Below, in pieces: positions 1 through 11,758 of a stretch of 64,000 nt of DNA. Origin of the DNA: Ectobius pallidus. Taxonomy: Eukaryota; Arthropoda; Insecta; Blattodea; Ectobiidae. The stretch spans positions 14,066,530 to 14,130,529 of the forward strand of contig CAXKWD010000006.1 in NCBI GenBank assembly GCA_964059195.1. The letters run 5' to 3'. A program made the translations under genes and the position numbers. The notes under the pieces were generated by a model that saw only the letters and a list, made by a program, of their open reading frames with translations, was not told the origin of the DNA and searched no databases. Within the stretch, counting starts at the first letter, position 1, and each line of letters begins with the position of its first letter.

Positions 1-598
1 CGTATACGCATTTATAACGTCCATGGAAAGAAGCCTATTGATATTGGTCCAAATCGGTTGACCGATACTGGAGTAATGCCCAATTTAGTGCCTATTTTAT
101 GGTAATATACTAGAAAAAAATTATGAAATGAAAATCAGTTATCATGACAACATATTGTTTTAGCCTGCACTGTTTATATACATACGGCTTTGGAAATTGC
201 AATACAGTTAGCTATGATAGATAACACTATACCTTCCCATAATCTTATCAAACTAGTCCTTTAAACTGACTGAGGTGGCCGAGATAGTAACGTCTTAGAC
301 TCGCATTCTGGAGGTCCCTGGTTCAAAACCAGTAGCCGGCCAATTTGACATTTTTTTTAGTATTTTTATTTGAGTATGCGATTGTCAAGATATCACAATC
401 TGTAGTTCTGCTGATGCTGGACGATTTTTATTCTGATTAAAAAAAAAAACGAATGCCTTTGTTCTTCCGTAAGCCTTACTTAATAAATCAACCTGGAGCT
501 TAACTCTGAAATCAATTAAAAAACTTATTTTCTGCATATCATAATTGCAATTGTAACTGATTAAACAAAAGCATTCTGGCACTTTGTTACATCAGTTT
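1..598 (-). repeat. Partial copy of an inverted-repeat element (AAGTGCCAGTATG family)
   Basis: Positions 1-110 are an antisense copy of the ~155 bp unit that is tandemly repeated at 60.5-61.3 kb and 62.7-63.2 kb (shared words: TTTATAACGTCCATGG, GGTCCAAATCGGTTGACC, CCCAATTTAGTG). Positions 450-598 match the other end of the same family, including CATTCTGGCACTT at 572-584, a one-mismatch version of the terminal 13-mer. The copy enters from outside the window. No coding capacity is seen. Other copies: 24034-24885, 60248-61373, 61401-63201. Confidence 0.7.
262..345 (+). repeat. tRNA-derived SINE head or tRNA-like pseudogene
   Basis: An A-box-like block (GTGGCCGAGATAGTAACG, about 274-291) and a B-box-like block (GGTTCAAAACC, about 319-329) are spaced as in a Ser/Leu-type tRNA, and the segment ends in a short complement around AGTAGCCGGCC. 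The acceptor stem does not pair well, so a functional tRNA is unlikely. It lies inside a repeat copy and is best read as a SINE head. A related antisense remnant (CATCTCGGCCACG) is near 60390. Confidence 0.4.
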
Positions 599-1486
599 AC
601 CTGATTTTTATTTAGTTTTGAAAGTGTTCACGATTGAATCGTGTATCATTTAAATAGTCCAGGCTGTCTAAACTTGAAAGCATTTCGAGTACAAGAGAAC
701 ATTACAATAACATCGTAAACAATGTCTGGTAATTTATTTGAAATTCGAATCTTCAAATGTTATGTTTTACGCTCCATGGCGTTCAATGGCTGCAGCAGCG
801 ACATTATATGCAGTAATGAAGATTCCTTCCCCCAATCAGAGTAGAATAATTAAATGAAACATTGGCATTATTTAAAGTAGACACAATAAAGAGATGGTGC
901 CGAACAAAGATTTTATAGAAGGATGACGTCAATATGGGAGCTTGCATTTCTGTTCGCCTACAACATGGGTAATGCGATTGTTTGTCTCATTATGAAACAG
1001 CCTATTGCGTTTTATATCTGTCGCGATCGCATAAATAATAGCAGGCGAGCTTTTACAAATACCAATCAAAGCAATAGAATAGAGTCAGGCTAGTTGCATT
1101 ATCCTCCCCTTCCCCGCCGGGGCCTGGATTCGATCCTCGAATTGTTTCATTCCGGTGCATCAGGAGGCAAAGTCGAGGATTGTGTACTGTTGCAATAACT
1201 GGCATTCGTTTTGCAGTCAGCAGGATGCATGGGCTCTTGCGATATGTTCAGTCGGAATAATGGACAAACAGTTATAGCCAAGTGGGGGGGGGGGGGGCGG
1301 GGGAGACTGTAGTAACATTCCATGCAGATCTGTTCGTCGTTGTCACACGACGAAATACAATGCTTGCATATATACACACACATATAGGCAGACAAACAGA
1401 TGGACAGATGGAGGGTGGAGATTTGAATCGAAAAATAAAAACGCTCGGCGCACATCTGTAGCTAATAATGTGGGCAATCTCACTCA
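599..1486. other. Unassigned AT-rich stretch
   Basis: No gene is seen. There is an isolated B-box-like block (TGGATTCGATCC, 1125-1136), possibly a SINE scrap, a G run at 1284-1297, and a short TA/CA-rich tract near 1370-1386. Overlapping antisense reading frames here translate to low-complexity peptides and are not credible. Confidence 0.5.
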
Positions 1487-1926
1487 TCTTATAATAGCAC
1501 TCCGCAGCAAGATATAGTCTTCAGTTTTTAATGTTGTTCAGCGTAAACGTTGTTATCATGTTACCTTACTCTGTATTAATTATAGCGAGCTCAGAAATTA
1601 TGACATCTCGATTTTAGATGCTAATAAAGCTTAGCTCTGTCCAAATAAAATATACAATATTGTTAGGTTAGAACTATTGTTTCTGTCGTTACAGTCTATC
1701 TTATAGTAGCACTCTGCAGCAAGATATAGTCTTCAGAACCGACGCGACGCGGCAGTTTTAATGTTGTTAAGCGTAAGCGTTGTTATCATGCTTACCTTAC
1801 TCTGTATTAATCATAGCAAGCTCAGAAATTATGACATCTCGATTTTAGATGCTAATAAAGCTTAGCTCTGTCCAAATAAAATGTACAATATTGTTAGGTT
1901 AGAACTATGGTTTCTGTCGTTACAGT
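1487..1926 (+). repeat. Direct tandem duplication of a ~210-230 bp unit
   Basis: Unit 1 (1487-1695) and unit 2 (1699-1926) match along their whole length. Shared words include CAGCAAGATATAGTCTTCAG, CTTAGCTCTGTCCAAATAAA and GTTTCTGTCGTTACAGT. Unit 2 carries an extra GC-rich insert of about 18-20 bp (AACCGACGCGACGCGGCA) after the CTTCAG word. No coding content is recognised. Confidence 0.85.
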
Positions 1927-4201
1927 GTACAGAAAAAATAAAATTCAGGAATGAAAAATATAAGTATCCGGATAATGTTCGTTCTTTTATTGCTTATTCT
2001 ACTGAGGACGTTCATCGCATTCTTGTTTATTTTTACTTTTTTAACATTACATCGGGTGGTAGATAGTAAGAACTATGTAACAACTGTGTGGTCACTTTAT
2101 TGCATCCTTATCATCTTTGGTTGTATGTAGGTTATAAATTCTTGATGTCACACGGTAATTAAAAGAAATATATTTTTTTTTAACAATTTTGCAGAAATCA
2201 GTAACATTTATAATAATTAGACTATTATGTTCAATTGTAAAATTTTATAGCTGCTGAAATAAACAGGTAGTAACCATGACATGTAACATTTATAAAATTT
2301 TATTAGCAACGTTTGCAAAACCCGGACATATATGTCCTAAAAGTACTTAATATACATTGATTAACGAAATGCTAACGACTCTTTCAAAAGTTATTTCGAA
2401 AACATGCATCTTTTAAGTCTACTTGTGAAATTTCCTGAATAAAGGAATAACCAGAACATTTTTGTTTTTACTTAATTTTAATTGCAAAATTTTCAAAAGC
2501 TAAATATATTACGTTCAAGCCTAAAATAGACATTCAAAATTAAAATAGATCTTATTACGAGAACTTTCTCAATACAGACAGCATCTAAAATGTCCACTAC
2601 TTATCCTACTTTAATTTGCAAAATTTGCACACACAAAATTAGATTGTACTTGTATAGTATGGCTTATCCTTAATACGCCTACTGGAATATACAGGTTCCT
2701 GAATTCCGATAAGACTTTTTACATATTTTTTTCTGCGATACCCTCTATTGCACCTATTTCAGGGTACAATAGCAATATTTTTTTATCTACACATAGAAAC
2801 TAGCCATACATAAATGTTATCACTTAAGATCAGTTTTTAATATAGGCCAACAGTCATTTTGAAGATTAAATAGCACAGAACAAAATAAAATAATGACAAT
2901 TAGATAAATGCATCTAATTTCCGTTCATTAACTTATTCATGGTTAGATATTTCGCAGTTTGCATACTGATTCACATGCTTTATCATAAGTAGACCTCTAA
3001 ATTTTAGGTTCTTATAGCTCAGAATGCACCAAACTATAACTGTGTCTTTACATTATTTGAAAAGTAGATCATGATTGCATTGAATTGTACAAGACAAACA
3101 AAACACAGCTAATTAATACTGCACTTAAAAACCTTTGACAAAACTGCGATTGATTAGTATTTTATCATTTTTAATACAGAGCATGCCGCTTATTGTGATC
3201 ACTTCGGGACGGAGCTAATCTGATAATATTAACCGATTGATAACAGTAGCCGAAAGAATTAATTGAAGGCTATTTATTCATATATAAGATAATATCCTAC
3301 AAAACAGAATTAAAAGCTATTTATTCATGAAATAATACGTAACTGTGAATCATTGAACCACTCATAATACAGTAATAGACTGCAAGCGACTATTTCTTCA
3401 ACCAGTAACAAAGTTTTCAATACTCCATACTCGGTTACGAGTTACAAGTGCTTTGGAAGGCTTTACTGATCTGTGCAAAACACTGCTACCTCAAGTACAA
3501 CACAATACAGTTGAGTTAGAAACGAATTCCATAAAAAACGAAATTTTGAATAACGTATAACTCGTAAATAAAACCCCAGAAAGGAAAATAAACCGAATTT
3601 TCATCACAATAAACAGCATTTGTCAGCGAGTGAGTACTAATCCGCACGGAACTTCTTAAAAGTGATAACATTACCCGACTGATAACATTATCCGCGATTA
3701 CATTGTTAATGTTTGATTGCCTGTCGGAGAACACAAAGTGCATAGACATGGTCAAAAAGATACAATTACATCGAATCAGACACATCACAATTAAAAAACT
3801 AAACTCTTATCGTAAAATGACCTTGTAGTCAACCAACCAGAGATCATAGATTTAAAATGATTTTGCTTTAGCCTAAATAATCCAGCAGGCATTTTGTTCG
3901 CAATTTGTATAGACATGGCTTTACAATTTTTCATAGTTAAAGAAAGCCTGCAGGCAGGATCAGTGAATTTTGTTGCCTTGTTTCGTAACTAGAAAATAGC
4001 ACGTGGCTTTGCCACGGTTAAAGTGGTGCTTAAATACGAAACTTACAGGTCTAGAATCCTGAAGGCACTTACAAGTCAGCGCTGGCTTCATCAATTTTTT
4101 ATTTAAAATATCTCATCAAATACTATAGCTTTTTCCTTTAGAATATAATTCGTTCCTACCAGTACGTAGATTTCAGAAATTAATTATATTGTAATTTTTA
4201 A
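1927..4201. other. AT-rich intergenic sequence, nothing recognised
   Basis: I see no open frame with family resemblance, no tRNA-like block and no clear repeat border here. The short antisense frame at 3516-3788 has no recognisable motif. Confidence 0.5.
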
Positions 4202-4668
4202 ACAGTTCCAAAGCTACCTGTGAACAATGATAATACGTATTGTTTCTCAACTGTTTGTTGACAGATGAATATGATGTGAATTTGATTTGATAAATTCGAT
4301 GTAGTTTCATAAATGATATAATTTGTCAAGGGAAGTTGTGGTTTATTTGGATTTTTATTGTCCGCGATACTTCCAGGGTTAAACTATCAATACGTCCAGC
4401 CGCTGGTGAACGTGACTTCGCCCGCCATTATTAATTGACTCCAGGATTTTTAAGAAATTTACACAGGCGGTTTATTAAATATGTTTGTGTTCATTTCACT
4501 TAGGCCTTATATAATAAAGAAACAGTTTTCCTAATTTTATACTCTTCGTGAAAGTTAAGACTGCGAGAGACGAACATCGCCGAGTATACCCGATGTCTCA
4601 CGAAGTGAGGGAGTGGGTGAGCACGCTATTTAGGGCCGTTGAATTGTATAAGAGCAGATTGTGTAGAT
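4202..4668 (+). repeat. Dispersed repeat (CTTCGCCCGCCATTATT family), copy 1
   Basis: Matches the reverse complement of 46917-47380. Shared words in order: GTTCCAAAGCTACCTGTGAA, CGTATTGTTTCTCAACTGTT, CAGATGAATATGATGTGAAT, CTTCGCCCGCCATTATTAAT, TGACTCCAGGATTTTTAA, TTCACTTAGGCCTTATATAA, and a closing TTGAATTGTATAAGAG. The two copies differ by small indels, and the other copy carries an extra ~35 bp near the middle. No coding motif is seen. Confidence 0.85.
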
Positions 4669-6014
4669 CGCTTCTACTTCGCTTCTTGGTAACATTATTT
4701 TTGGTTTGGCCTACAGTATTATATTAGCGATTTGAATAATAGAAAAGATCTGAGAAGGAGACTTGTCTGGAGGTTGAATTAAAATAATACGTTACATGTT
4801 ACTGAGTTCGTAGAATGTTGTACCTTCGATCGGTTGATATAAATAATTTATTTTCTCATTGTTCGTGTTGAAGATTGATAATATTTTATTAACGAACTCT
4901 ATTTTATTAATTCATGTATGCTACATAGAAGAATTGATTTAGAAAATGTTTAATTTTCTTTGTGGTATAGACACGCAACCTTAGTTCCCATTGACACTGG
5001 CAGAGATTCTTTTCACAACCTCTAATGTCTCTATCGCGGGTTTCGTTTCGATGTAGTACGTCATACAGGAAAAGGAATTTTCCTCTCCAGCCGTTCAGAG
5101 CGCCCTTAGCTAATTGGCCAAATGTGGAATATTAAGTTTCCTACTAGAGAGCTTTTGTAATTTTAGATACTTTAATTTTCCTTTGTGTTAAAATATTAAT
5201 TCTGTGGCTAAAATACAAAGAGGGACATGTTTGTAAATCGACAGAAATTGCCTGGGAGTGTTTAAATATTCATGAACAAGAGCAATGCGTATTGCATTTT
5301 CCCAGAATATCAAACAAGTGTGTTTAAAGTTCAAGCATTTCGTGAATGTTCCGATCATGTAGAAACGGGCAAAGTTGACATATTTTATTTCTTAGCATTA
5401 ATGATATATGATGGAGACTTAAATTACAAGTTGCCTGGTACAGTATGTGATAAAAACGAGTTGCAATAAATTACTTATGCATAGATCGGAAACGGAACGA
5501 ATGTATGACTACAAAGCGCATCATTGCGTGTATCTGCGTACTTAATGTGTAGTGTCTTAGTATGCCTTTGGAAATAATATTGCAATAGCATGTCAAAAAC
5601 AGTTGCAAATACTCAGTATTATCATCATTGCGTGGACGTAATAATGCAGGAAAGTAACAACCCCTGTAAGCAAATTACTATTGCTGTGGGCAATTCGTCT
5701 TCGAAATCTGCTTTTTGTTGCAAACTTTTTAAAAAGATGACTTCACAAAAGGTTGTCGCAAATGAAATGAGTTGGGTAATACGCGTATTCGTGTCATTTA
5801 CAATTTCCTTTCGACGTCTGTTTATACTTGATCCAAGATGTGTACGGAGCAAAAGTCCATCAGATTGACGAACAATGCCTGTGTAAATTGTGTCGTTGTG
5901 AGTATGAACGCTATCACGTTCTCAACTGTTTCTCTGACCACGTTTTATAAAAATTAAAGTGGACTAGAGTGAGAAGTGCATGAACTGTGCTTAAAAGTGT
6001 TTTTTGCACTCCTT
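4669..6014. other. Unassigned stretch
   Basis: Short open frames at 5272-5469 and 5590-5868 show no recognisable motif. Positions 5827-5855 resemble a repeat end also seen at 8591 and, inverted, at 45157 (word TTGATCCAAGATGT). Confidence 0.5.
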
Positions 6015-6905
6015 AGCTAGTAAGTGTTACTTACGAAAGTTGTTTACATGGATCGTAACTTGACATTACCACACGCAATCTTGTTGCTAGGGGCGACGGG
6101 CGGAAAGTTACTTGTTGCTAGGGGCGACGGGCGGAAAGTTACTTTACCGCCCGCAAATGCTTATTTGCGAGCAGAAATGACCAAGGCCTCCCCGCTTTAT
6201 AAATATTCGGTTGCCATAAACAATAACAAATGCGAATCCGTTTCTGAAATAAGCACCATTCTTCAATACATAATATTTTCAGGTAATATCACAATTAATA
6301 TAATTAAATTGATATAAGTAACCGTCGTGCAAAAAATAGCATGCAACACACGGACCGTAAAGGCATTTACGGGTCTTTCCGCCCTTGTGTCGCAATATAG
6401 GCCTACTATTTTGCACGACGTAACTAATTAGTGATACTTACGAATATTGTTGCCGTGGATCGTAACTTGACATTCCCACATGCAATCTTGTTGCTATGAA
6501 AACAAAAGAAATTTCATTGCTGTAAAAATGACAAATAGCACACGTGCCGTAAGTAAAACCATCATAATACAAGCCTTTATCGAAGACCGGAACCAAGGCC
6601 CCCCAGTTTGTGACAGCTTTAACAGGACAAATATTCCATCCCCATAACAACCAACACATGCGAAACACTTTCTGAAATATAACATCCATCTTCAATAGTG
6701 TATATACATAATATTTTCAGCTAATATCTCAATTAATATAATTAAATTGATATAAATAATCATCGTGCAAAAAATAGCATGCAATACTCGTTCCGTAAGC
6801 GCATAACGGATCTCGGAAATTGAAAAAACTCGGCGCAAGCGCCTCGTTTTTTCAAACTCTTTCCTCGATCTGTATGCACCGCTTACGGAACTAGTATCGC
6901 AATAT
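6015..6905. repeat. Duplicated hairpin-bearing repeat
   Basis: Two direct units, about 6015-6421 and 6427-6905, share GGATCGTAACTTGACATT, GCAATCTTGTTGCTA, ACATAATATTTTCAG, TTAATATAATTAAATTGATA and CGTGCAAAAAATAGCATGCA. Unit 1 has an exact 31 bp tandem duplication (6080-6110 and 6111-6141). Each unit ends in a strong inverted repeat: CGTGCAAAAAATAG pairs with CTATTTTGCACG (about 6326-6420) in unit 1; in unit 2, GTTCCGTAAGCG (6790-6801) pairs with CGCTTACGGAAC (6880-6891), with a nested hairpin at 6820-6855. The architecture suggests the end of a mobile element, but no transposase is seen. Confidence 0.7.
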
Positions 6906-6939
6906 ACTATTGTGAGGACCTAAAATAACAATCTTGTCC

Positions 6940-7209
6940 ATTGAGCGCAATGCAATCTATTATTAAATAAGCATAAATAAATAGATCTTGTTATAACTTT
7001 AACTTGGATACAGAAATACGGTGTTTGGTGTTTGCGTTTAACCGTGTGTAGCCTATAATTGTGTCAACAACATAAATGTAGTTTAGGCACAAATCTGATG
7101 AATAAACTAGTATTTTTTTTACAAATTTTGTTTTTGTTTTAATTTACTTAGTTTACTTAGTTTTATAGCTCATTTTAAGTATTTTTAGGCCATCAAAATC
7201 CAGGTCCTG
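6940..7209 (-). mobile_element. Fragment of a non-autonomous hAT element (CAGGGCCCGGATT family)
   Basis: The right border reads CCATCAAAATCCAGGTCCTG (7190-7209), a mutated form of the terminal repeat of the elements at 28785-29333 and 49505-50077. Inner sequence around 6990-7080 resembles the reverse complement of about 49650-49780. The opposite terminus is missing. Confidence 0.5.
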
Positions 7210-7274
7210 TTAATGATCTGCAGAAACGCCATTACCCTTCTAAAGCTGCTAATACGAGAGTCATCTATAAAGTA

Positions 7275-7800
7275 CAACTTACTTACTCAATGGCAATAGA
7301 CAATTCCTCAGCAAGCTGAACGAATATTATCTATTTTATGAAACCCGAAGGTCCATTGCCGCGCTTACCTAATTCAACCCTTATTCTGTGCTAACTCCAT
7401 CCAGTCATCCCTCGCAAATCCTACTTCCCTGAAATGTATCCTAATATTGTCCTCCCACCTACGTCTAGGTCTTTCAAGTGGTTTTTTCCCTTCCGGTCTC
7501 CCAGTAAATACTTTTAAGATATGTCGTTTCTCTCCCATGCGCGCAACATGTCCAGCCCATTTCATCCTCCGTGATTTAGTTACCCTTACTACATCTGGTG
7601 ACGAGTATAGGTTATGAAGCTCATCGTTATGCAGTTTTCTGGAGTCCCCATTTTCATCTATCTTAGGCCCAAATATTTTTCTAAGCCCCCGTTTTCGAAC
7701 ACACTCAGATTATCTTCTTTCCGAAGAATAAGCGACCATGTCTCATATACATACAATACAACCGGGTAGGACAATAGTCTTATAAAGCACAACGCATGGG
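7275..7800 (-). pseudogene. Non-LTR retrotransposon reverse transcriptase, C-terminal end (truncated)
   Basis: On the minus strand, an open stretch ending at 7374 reads a 63-residue end that includes GHVARMGEKRHILKVFTGRP and RPRRRWEDNIRIHFREVG. This is the hallmark C-terminus of a very common insect endonuclease/reverse-transcriptase family. Upstream on the same strand, to about 7800, the translation continues with family-like segments such as LYVYETWSLILRKEDNL and RKLHNDELHNLYSSPDVVRV. The catalytic palm is absent, so this is a 5'-truncated copy. Beyond the stop, toward 7275, the 3' tail ends in GTAAGT-type repeats. Related scraps: 43085-43310, 49295-49477 (palm, FADD) and about 54485-54580. 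Confidence 0.85.
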
Positions 7801-8590
7801 GAAATTGAGTTTATATTTAAATTTCCGCAATAATCTTTATACATGCGTTTGAAAATCGCATCATAAACTGTTTGCCACGTGTCTTTTTTACATGAGAACT
7901 GAAAAGAATAAGTGGTGACTGGATGGTGCGAAGTTCCTCTAGAGCTCTAATGCTGTCATTGGAGCGTTGCATACCACAATTACCAACTCACATGGGCATT
8001 TTGAGTCATCTATTTATACATAAATAGTTTATACATAGGGAATTAAAACGGAATATGGACCCAGCGTGCAATATATTATTAGCCGTGAACAAACAGGCTA
8101 CATCAATACTCCCTATCGGATTGTGGGTGGGGGGGGGGGGATACCAGTAGCGAGTTCCGTAGATTGCCCATCTGCCCATCTGCCACTTGTTACTGCCAGG
8201 TTAGTTGCTCTCATAAATGACATTAATATATCATAATTTAATTTAGCTGTATAAACAAAATTCTATACCTAACGCATCTGTACCATAATATACAACTAAT
8301 TTGAGCGTGCATTTTTGTGTGTATACGCGTACAGATGGCTACTCTAAATAAGTTCCGGTCAGATGGAGCCAATAATTTTACCCCTCCCCCCCCAACTATC
8401 CAGCTTGAATTCGTCTCTGTTTTAAAAGCATACGTTTTGCCGCTTGGTATGAAATATTGTAGCTCTGTTGTCTCTTATTTAATTGCATAAGATCGGTAGT
8501 TTTTAGGAAAACTGAACAAAGAGAATAGTAGCAGGTTGAATGTACTCTTTGCAAATTTATACTTAACCTATTATTTCACTTAGTGATGGA
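7801..8590. other. Unassigned stretch
   Basis: Nothing recognised apart from a G run near 8127-8140 and a C-rich tract near 8381-8393. Confidence 0.5.
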
Positions 8591-9295
8591 CTATACTTGA
8601 TCCAAGATGTATACGGAGCAAAAGAAAACAACCTAATGTGAAAGTACAGAGCACAGTTCACAAGAGTTCGTTTTTGAGACTATTTGGTCGATTACATATA
8701 GTAAAGTCATTTGAACTTTATTTTTTAGACTAAGCGCCATGGGTCCCGGGTTCGATTCCCAATGTTTTGTATACAGTATATTTAAAATCTGTATCTTCTC
8801 GCCGCTGGACATATCTTTTCCTAGCACATTTCTTTATTAGCGACGTAAGTTCTGAAGGCTCTGGCTCGCAATTGTCTTCTGTAGGTCATGCCTATTACTT
8901 TTACTTACAATATGTGGTGTACTTCATCCACATTATAATTAAGGAATCGCGCACAATGTGCATTATCTTAACCTACTGACAAACACCCAGTCCTGAACCC
9001 GGGAAAGTGATTTTTCACTACTGAAAAATCCCCGACCCGGCCGGGAATCGAACCTGGGCCGCCGGAGTGGAAGGCAGGCGCGCTACCGACTCACCCACGG
9101 CGACGGACTTCATCGACATTATGTAATTGAAAAGTACAACGAATTAATTAATTTTATTATGTCACTTTCCTTTGAGAATCAACAAATTTGCCAAGGCAAC
9201 GATAAAAACAAATGAAATCTTATTTGCTAAATATATGTTATAAAACATGGAAGCCTATGAAATAAATACGAAAGCAAGCAACTCACTTAATCGAG
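8591..9295 (+). repeat. Dispersed repeat interrupted by a SINE, copy 1
   Basis: The part at 9115-9290 matches 44885-45110 (shared words AAAAGTACAACGAATTAATT, AATCAACAAATTTGCCAAGG, CAACGATAAAAACAA, AAGCAGCTCACTTAA-like). The left border ACTTGATCCAAGATGT (from about 8591) recurs inverted at 45157-45173, so the family probably has terminal inverted repeats. The SINE at 8937-9106 sits inside. A B-box-like scrap (GGGTTCGATTCCC) is at about 8748-8760. Confidence 0.65.
8937..9106 (-). mobile_element. tRNA-derived SINE, ~170 bp
   Basis: Read on the minus strand it begins with a tRNA-like head (GTGGGTGAGTCGGTAGCGCG as A-box region, GGTTCGATTCC as B box). It is flanked by near-perfect 16 bp direct repeats, ACTTCATC(C/G)ACATTAT, at 8921-8936 and 9107-9122, which are the likely target-site duplication. 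Confidence 0.75.
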
Positions 9296-10141
9296 GGAAT
9301 CTTCTGTTTTCATGTTTTAGTAGAGTTATATAATCGATTCCCTAGACTTGTTACAGAAGCCATAGAAATTATTCAACATCCCCATAACATAAACAGGGAA
9401 GATGGGTACAAGATTAGTGACATCTGGCGTGAAACAAAACTTGAAAACTGACGTCATGACAACTGCGACTGTTTACTCTTCACAGGCACTTCTTTTTAAT
9501 GCGAATCTTTCTCCGAAGAAGGACACAATAAGATGTCCGAAATGTTAGAAGACACTAAAAACACGACGCGGCCCAATCCGGATAGCCAGTACATTCAGTT
9601 TATGTATAACACCGGCCGTGGAAGCCTGCGAACTAATTTTAACGTAGGGAATGCCTCGAATATCAACCAATGGCGGTTGTTTATCTTGCATTTCTTTGCA
9701 AGGAAAGGGTTTTACCAAATAAACTTCAGCTAATTACAGGGTATGTCAGGGTATTGATGCAGTGAATAATTCGATCGTGTTTCGCACCCTCGAATCTATT
9801 GGTAAACTTTCAAGCTCTCGTGAGGTATCCTATAATAAATCGCGATAAAAAATAGTTTCATACAACATATATTTTTGCTAATTACCGACAAAATTAAAAA
9901 GCTAATTCCTTCCTTACTACGAACAGGCTAGTACAAATTTCCAAGCCTTTAGAAACAGTTGTGATAGTTTACATATGCTTTTTTTTTTATTAATTTGATG
10001 ATAGAACACAGAAACCAGTAGGCTAATATTTTTTATGAAAAATTTTATAGTATTTGTTCAAGCATATAGCCGAAGTTTGGTATCAGTTCAATTCATATTT
10101 ATTTTTCATAAAGAGCAGTAAAAAAACTAGCTATTGGCATG
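9296..10141. other. Unassigned AT-rich stretch
   Basis: The 66-codon frame at 9533-9733 has no recognisable family. No repeat border noticed. Confidence 0.45.
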
Positions 10142-10402
10142 TCTGTCTGGAACCTTATAACCCCTATGTTGGGGCGAAGGGGCCTCCAAGTGGAGGTTTC
10201 TGTTACCTATATGAATTTTGTTACGCTTATTTTCCGAGAGAGGGCAGAGGGACAGATGGTAAGTCCATCGCCTCTCAACTCCCCTCAGGAAACTAAGGAA
10301 CTAATTTAGGCTTGGAGTTCTTTTACGTGCCGTCAATCTACGACACGGGCCTCCCAGCTTCAAGCCCTCCCGGAGGACTCCGTGCCCAGGATTTTTACAT
10401 CA
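10142..10402 (-). mobile_element. 5'-truncated SINE (GTCGGCCGCGGTGG family)
   Basis: Antisense copy of the SINE at 22734-23127 and 47888-48276. Shared words include GGGGCGAAGGGGCCTCCAA, GGCTTGGAGTTCTTTTACGT and GTGCCCAGGATTTTTAC. The tRNA-derived head, which would lie to the right, is missing, so the copy is 5'-truncated. Confidence 0.85.
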
Positions 10403-10505
10403 GCTATTGACATAGTCATACATAAATGCAATAAATATTTAAACACCTAGAAAAACAGTATAAAAGATAAAAATTTAAATGCATGGTCTAAAAATTCCAA
10501 AATGG

Positions 10506-10680
10506 ACTAAAAGCATTTGTCAACTAGTACTCTTTTGATTGCAGTTTTAAATTTCGTCAGAGGTAAATCCTTGTAGTTACCTGGTAATTTGTTATATAAT
10601 TTAATGCCAGCTTAAAATTGAGATTTCTCATATTTACTACTTTTGTGTTTTTCAGTAGAAGAGAGAGTTCCGGGTCGAGT
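10506..10680 (-). pseudogene. Non-LTR reverse transcriptase C-terminal remnant
   Basis: The minus-strand translation reads AGIKLYNKLPGNYKDLPLTK and ends TAIKRVLVDKCF before a stop at 10506-10508. This pattern (GIKLYNKLP...K.FK..LK..L) is the usual C-terminal tail of Jockey/CR1-type insect reverse transcriptases. An in-frame TAA just upstream shows decay. A related tail is at 48430-48585. Both lie just past an antisense SINE of the same family. Confidence 0.7.
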
Positions 10681-11758
10681 ACAGATTGTACCTCGTCAAA
10701 ATATTTTACTGTATTTACATTTCACATCAAATGGTCAATTGTGTGTAAAAAATCTACGAGTGAATGAAAACGACGTATTTATAATTTGAGAACTTTCTGT
10801 ACTTTTTCTTTAACTCGTTTCCGTTTGATTCATCTTGAAGCACAAGTGTAATAGGCGTAATTTATACCAAATTACTGGTCCTGACACTTCGTTAGCACAG
10901 TGTTGGAGTGTACAAATTTCTAATTTTTGCGAAAAGGAATATGTGATGTATATTTGAAGCACTTAGGTGTTAGGTTTGCATATCAACCGTTCAAAAGAGC
11001 GACAGCTAAAAAATTTGAGGTTTTAGACATTTATACATTGAATGCCCTTTTCGAAGTTCTTTCTAATTCGTTTTTTGAGATTAGTCGTACATACATTCCT
11101 GCAAAGGCGATAAAAGCAAATAAATTGGTGCTGTAATAATGGTAAACAAAGAATTTTCGTATTCGTTAGAAATGTATGATTAACTTATTGACTCGTTCAG
11201 AGTGATTTGTTCTTCCTGAATATGGACTCTGTTCAAACCGTCTAATTACCGTCCGTGATAAAAACCTGATTTTTCACACCTAAACTCTCGATATCTCAAA
11301 ACTTTTTTTATTTTTTTTTTTTATAATTGTAGTTTAGAATTGGACGACTATTGTGCATAAACTGTGAAACTAATTTTCCACTTCTAAATACCGAAATAAT
11401 AACATTGCTTTATGTCGCGAGACATATTAGTCTCCTCGATGTTCGTAGCTACTTCCCTCATTTTACACTCCGGTTCTCAGGTGACAACTTATACTGAAAA
11501 CAAAATTCGTTTTAATACCATTGTTATCTGAAAATAGCTATTTATGCATCAAGGCTGCAAAATAACGCTTAGCGGACAAATCTAGTATAGCTGCCGAGGC
11601 CGAAATACTGGATTATGTGAAATGAAACAAAAATACCGTGTAACTAATTATAATGAAAGATGGTCAGCATTTTGTTAACGTCATATTCTCACAGTCACCT
11701 GAATCGCAGAACAGCAATGAACCGTACGTATCAATATAAAATGCGGTAGGCCTATATA
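10681..11758. other. Unassigned AT-rich stretch
   Basis: No recognisable coding motif or repeat border. The frame at 10927-11136 is unassigned. Confidence 0.45.

Noticed and set aside
272..342. Functional tRNA gene
   Set aside because: A- and B-box words are present but the acceptor stem does not pair, and the segment lies in a repeat copy.
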